Shown here: positions 5,605 through 7,220 of the stretch, one piece after another
Layout: each line of letters starts with the position of its first letter
How positions within the stretch are numbered: the first letter of the stretch is position 1
NCBI GenBank assembly: GCA_033857955.1
Contig: JAWVCW010000032.1
Coordinates: 1-7,220 of the forward strand
Reading direction: 5' to 3'
Origin: Gaiellasilicea sp033857955
GTDB taxonomy: Bacteria > Actinomycetota > Thermoleophilia > Gaiellales > Gaiellaceae
Length of the DNA stretch: 7,220 nucleotides
Made by a program: the position numbers and the translations under genes
The notes under the pieces: model-generated
The model's input: only the letters and a program-made list of their open reading frames with translations
Databases searched by the model: none
Told to the model about the DNA's origin: nothing

Positions 5605-7220
5605 GTGTGCGGCATTTGTGGAGTGATCCAGATTCATGGCGAGCCCCGGCAGGTGGTGCCGGACCACGTCCTCGACCGCATGAACGACGCGATGGTGCAC
5701 CGCGGCCCGAATGACCGCGGCACCCATGTCTCGCCGGGCGCGTCCATCGGCGCGCGACGCCTCAGCATCATCGACGTCGAAGGCGGCCACCAGCCGTTCT
5801 CGAACGAGGACGGAACGATCTGGGCGGTCCAGAACGGGGAGATCTTCAACCACGCCTCGGTCCGTGACGACCTGCGGCGCCGTGGCCACACATTGGCGAG
5901 CCGTTGCGACACCGAGATCCTGCCGCACCTGTACGAGGAGCACGGCTCGACGTTCCCCGAGCAGCTCAGGGGCATGTTCGGGATCGCGATCTGGGATCAG
6001 CCCCGCCGGCGGGCCGTGATCGCGCGCGACCGGCTCGGGATCAAGCCGATCTACTACGCGGAAGTCGGCGATCTCCTCCTCTTCGCCTCCGAGCTGAAGA
6101 GCCTGCTCGCGAGCGGCCTCGTCCCCAGCGAGCTCGACTACGAGGCGATCGACGCGTATCTGGGGCTCGGGTTCTTCCCCGCGCCCGCGACGCCGCTCGC
6201 GGCGGTGCGGAAGCTTCCTCCCGGCCACCGGATCGTCATCCACGACGGTCAGGCTCGGGTCGAGCAGTACTGGGCGTATCCGGCACCTGCTCCTGTCTCC
6301 GTCTCGCTCGGCGACGCGGCCGAGCGACTTCTGGCCGAGCTGGAGGAGTCGGTGCGCCTGAGGCTGATGTCGGACGTGCCGCTCGGCGCGATGCTGAGCG
6401 GGGGGATCGACTCGAGCGTGATCGTCGCGCTGATGGCGCGCCAGATGAGCGAGCCGGTGAAGACCTTCTCGATCGGCTTTGCCGAGTCGGGCGACGGCAA
6501 CGAGCTCGCGGATGCGAAGTTCGTGGCGCAGGAGTTCGGCACGGATCACCACGAGCTCGAGCTCTCGTTCGCCGATCAGGACGTCGATCTCGCGGAGCTC
6601 GTCTGGCACCTCGACGAGCCCCTCGCCGACCTCTCGGCGCTCGGGTTCCTCGCGCTGTCCGGACTCGCGAGTCAACACGTTACGGTCGCCCTCTCCGGTC
6701 AGGGCGCAGACGAGCTGCTCGGCGGCTACCGGAAGCATCGTGCTGCAGCGCTTGCGGGCGCCTGGCAGCGCGTTCCAGGGCCCGCTCGGGCGCTCGCCGG
6801 CCGCCTCTTCCTCGACCACGGCCCCCTCGGGCGCTCACGTGCGGCGCGCGCGCTGACTGCCGACGATTCGGCGATCCGGCTGCTCTCGATGAGCGGCGCA
6901 GTCGATCCCGGACTGCGTCAGCGCCTCGTTCGCGGGCCGCTCGCAAAGGAGGACGGGGGCGCTGCTCTGCGGGCCGTACGGGCACGGTTGAACGGCGTCG
7001 ACGCGGGACCTCTGGCGGACACGCTGTATTTGGACGCCCAGCTCGGCCTGCCGGACGACATGCTCCACTACTTCGACCGGGCCTCGATGGCCCACTCGCT
7101 CGAGGTGCGCGTGCCGTTCCTCGACCACCACGTGGTCGAGTACTGCTCGACGATCCCGCCGGGGCTGAAGGTGCACAGGGGCGACACCAAGCATGTTTTG
7201 AAGCACGCCGTCCGAGGGCT
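5605..7220 (+). CDS. asnB: Asparagine synthase, glutamine-hydrolysing (C-terminus outside window)
   Basis: Open from GTG at 5605 to the window end (538 codons plus 2 bases). The start is certain: an in-frame TAG at 5590-5592 lies just upstream and the second residue is the Cys that must become N-terminal. The N-terminal class II glutaminase (about 1-200) has C2, the MCGICG start, RRLSIID (51-57), NGEI (77-80) and CDTE (101-104). The synthetase domain has the PP-loop SGGIDSS (265-271) for ATP, DEPLAD (337-342), SGQGADELLGGY (364-375) and DRASMAHSLEVRVPFLD (491-507). The family reaction is aspartate + glutamine + ATP to asparagine + glutamate + AMP + PPi, with ammonia passing between the sites. 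Usual length is about 600-650 aa, so probably under a fifth is missing. Homologs in surface-glycan loci may amidate a sugar acid or another acid rather than make free asparagine; the neighbouring glycosyltransferase makes that a real alternative. Q366 stands where E. coli AsnB has Glu. Confidence 0.94.
   Translation, partial: MCGICGVIQIHGEPRQVVPDHVLDRMNDAMVHRGPNDRGTHVSPGASIGARRLSIIDVEGGHQPFSNEDGTIWAVQNGEIFNHASVRDDLRRRGHTLASRCDTEILPHLYEEHGSTFPEQLRGMFGIAIWDQPRRRAVIARDRLGIKPIYYAEVGDLLLFASELKSLLASGLVPSELDYEAIDAYLGLGFFPAPATPLAAVRKLPPGHRIVIHDGQARVEQYWAYPAPAPVSVSLGDAAERLLAELEESVRLRLMSDVPLGAMLSGGIDSSVIVALMARQMSEPVKTFSIGFAESGDGNELADAKFVAQEFGTDHHELELSFADQDVDLAELVWHLDEPLADLSALGFLALSGLASQHVTVALSGQGADELLGGYRKHRAAALAGAWQRVPGPARALAGRLFLDHGPLGRSRAARALTADDSAIRLLSMSGAVDPGLRQRLVRGPLAKEDGGAALRAVRARLNGVDAGPLADTLYLDAQLGLPDDMLHYFDRASMAHSLEVRVPFLDHHVVEYCSTIPPGLKVHRGDTKHVLKHAVRG

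Noticed and set aside
5518..6819. A 433-codon open frame on the minus strand opposite the asparagine synthase
   Set aside because: It is the complement of a strongly supported AsnB coding region. Its product is rich in Arg, Glu and Val from G/C-ending codons read backwards and shows no family motif.

Overview
The window is high-GC DNA (about two thirds G+C by eye, with G/C-rich third codon positions). It holds four protein genes around one divergent promoter region. I see no tRNA, rRNA, CRISPR array, insertion sequence or phage gene. The base composition, the style of the fibronectin type III (FnIII) repeats, and start codons placed just after TANNNT boxes without a Shine-Dalgarno suggest an actinobacterium, perhaps of the class Thermoleophilia. 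That assignment is inference from style, not from a marker gene.

Left part, minus strand (1-4555): two tandem paralogous genes for secreted multidomain proteins. The upstream copy (4555 to 2495, 686 aa) is complete: signal peptide, an unrecognised alpha/beta-type domain of about 180 residues, one FnIII domain, a Pro-rich linker and a right-handed parallel beta-helix domain. The second copy (2252 to beyond base 1, at least 750 aa) has the same plan with five FnIII domains; its beta-helix is cut off by the window edge after 49 residues. The 242-base gap between them carries a good ribosome binding site for the second gene and three spaced GGTNATNAC elements.

Middle (4556-4631): a 76-base divergent intergenic region with candidate promoters facing both ways, including a G7 run inside the proposed spacer of the leftward one.

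Right part, plus strand (4632-7220): a complete family 2 glycosyltransferase (303 aa, rhamnosyltransferase-like), then 61 bases later a glutamine-hydrolysing asparagine synthase (AsnB type) that starts with GTG and runs off the window after 538 codons. This pairing is common in bacterial cell-surface polysaccharide loci.

Taken together, the window looks like part of a cell-envelope or exopolysaccharide region. The rightward genes would act in the cytoplasm on glycan building. The leftward proteins would be exported and may bind or cut polysaccharide through their beta-helix domains. The functional link between the two halves rests only on adjacency. The least explained parts are the shared N-terminal domain of the paralogs and the regulatory arrangement in the two intergenic gaps.
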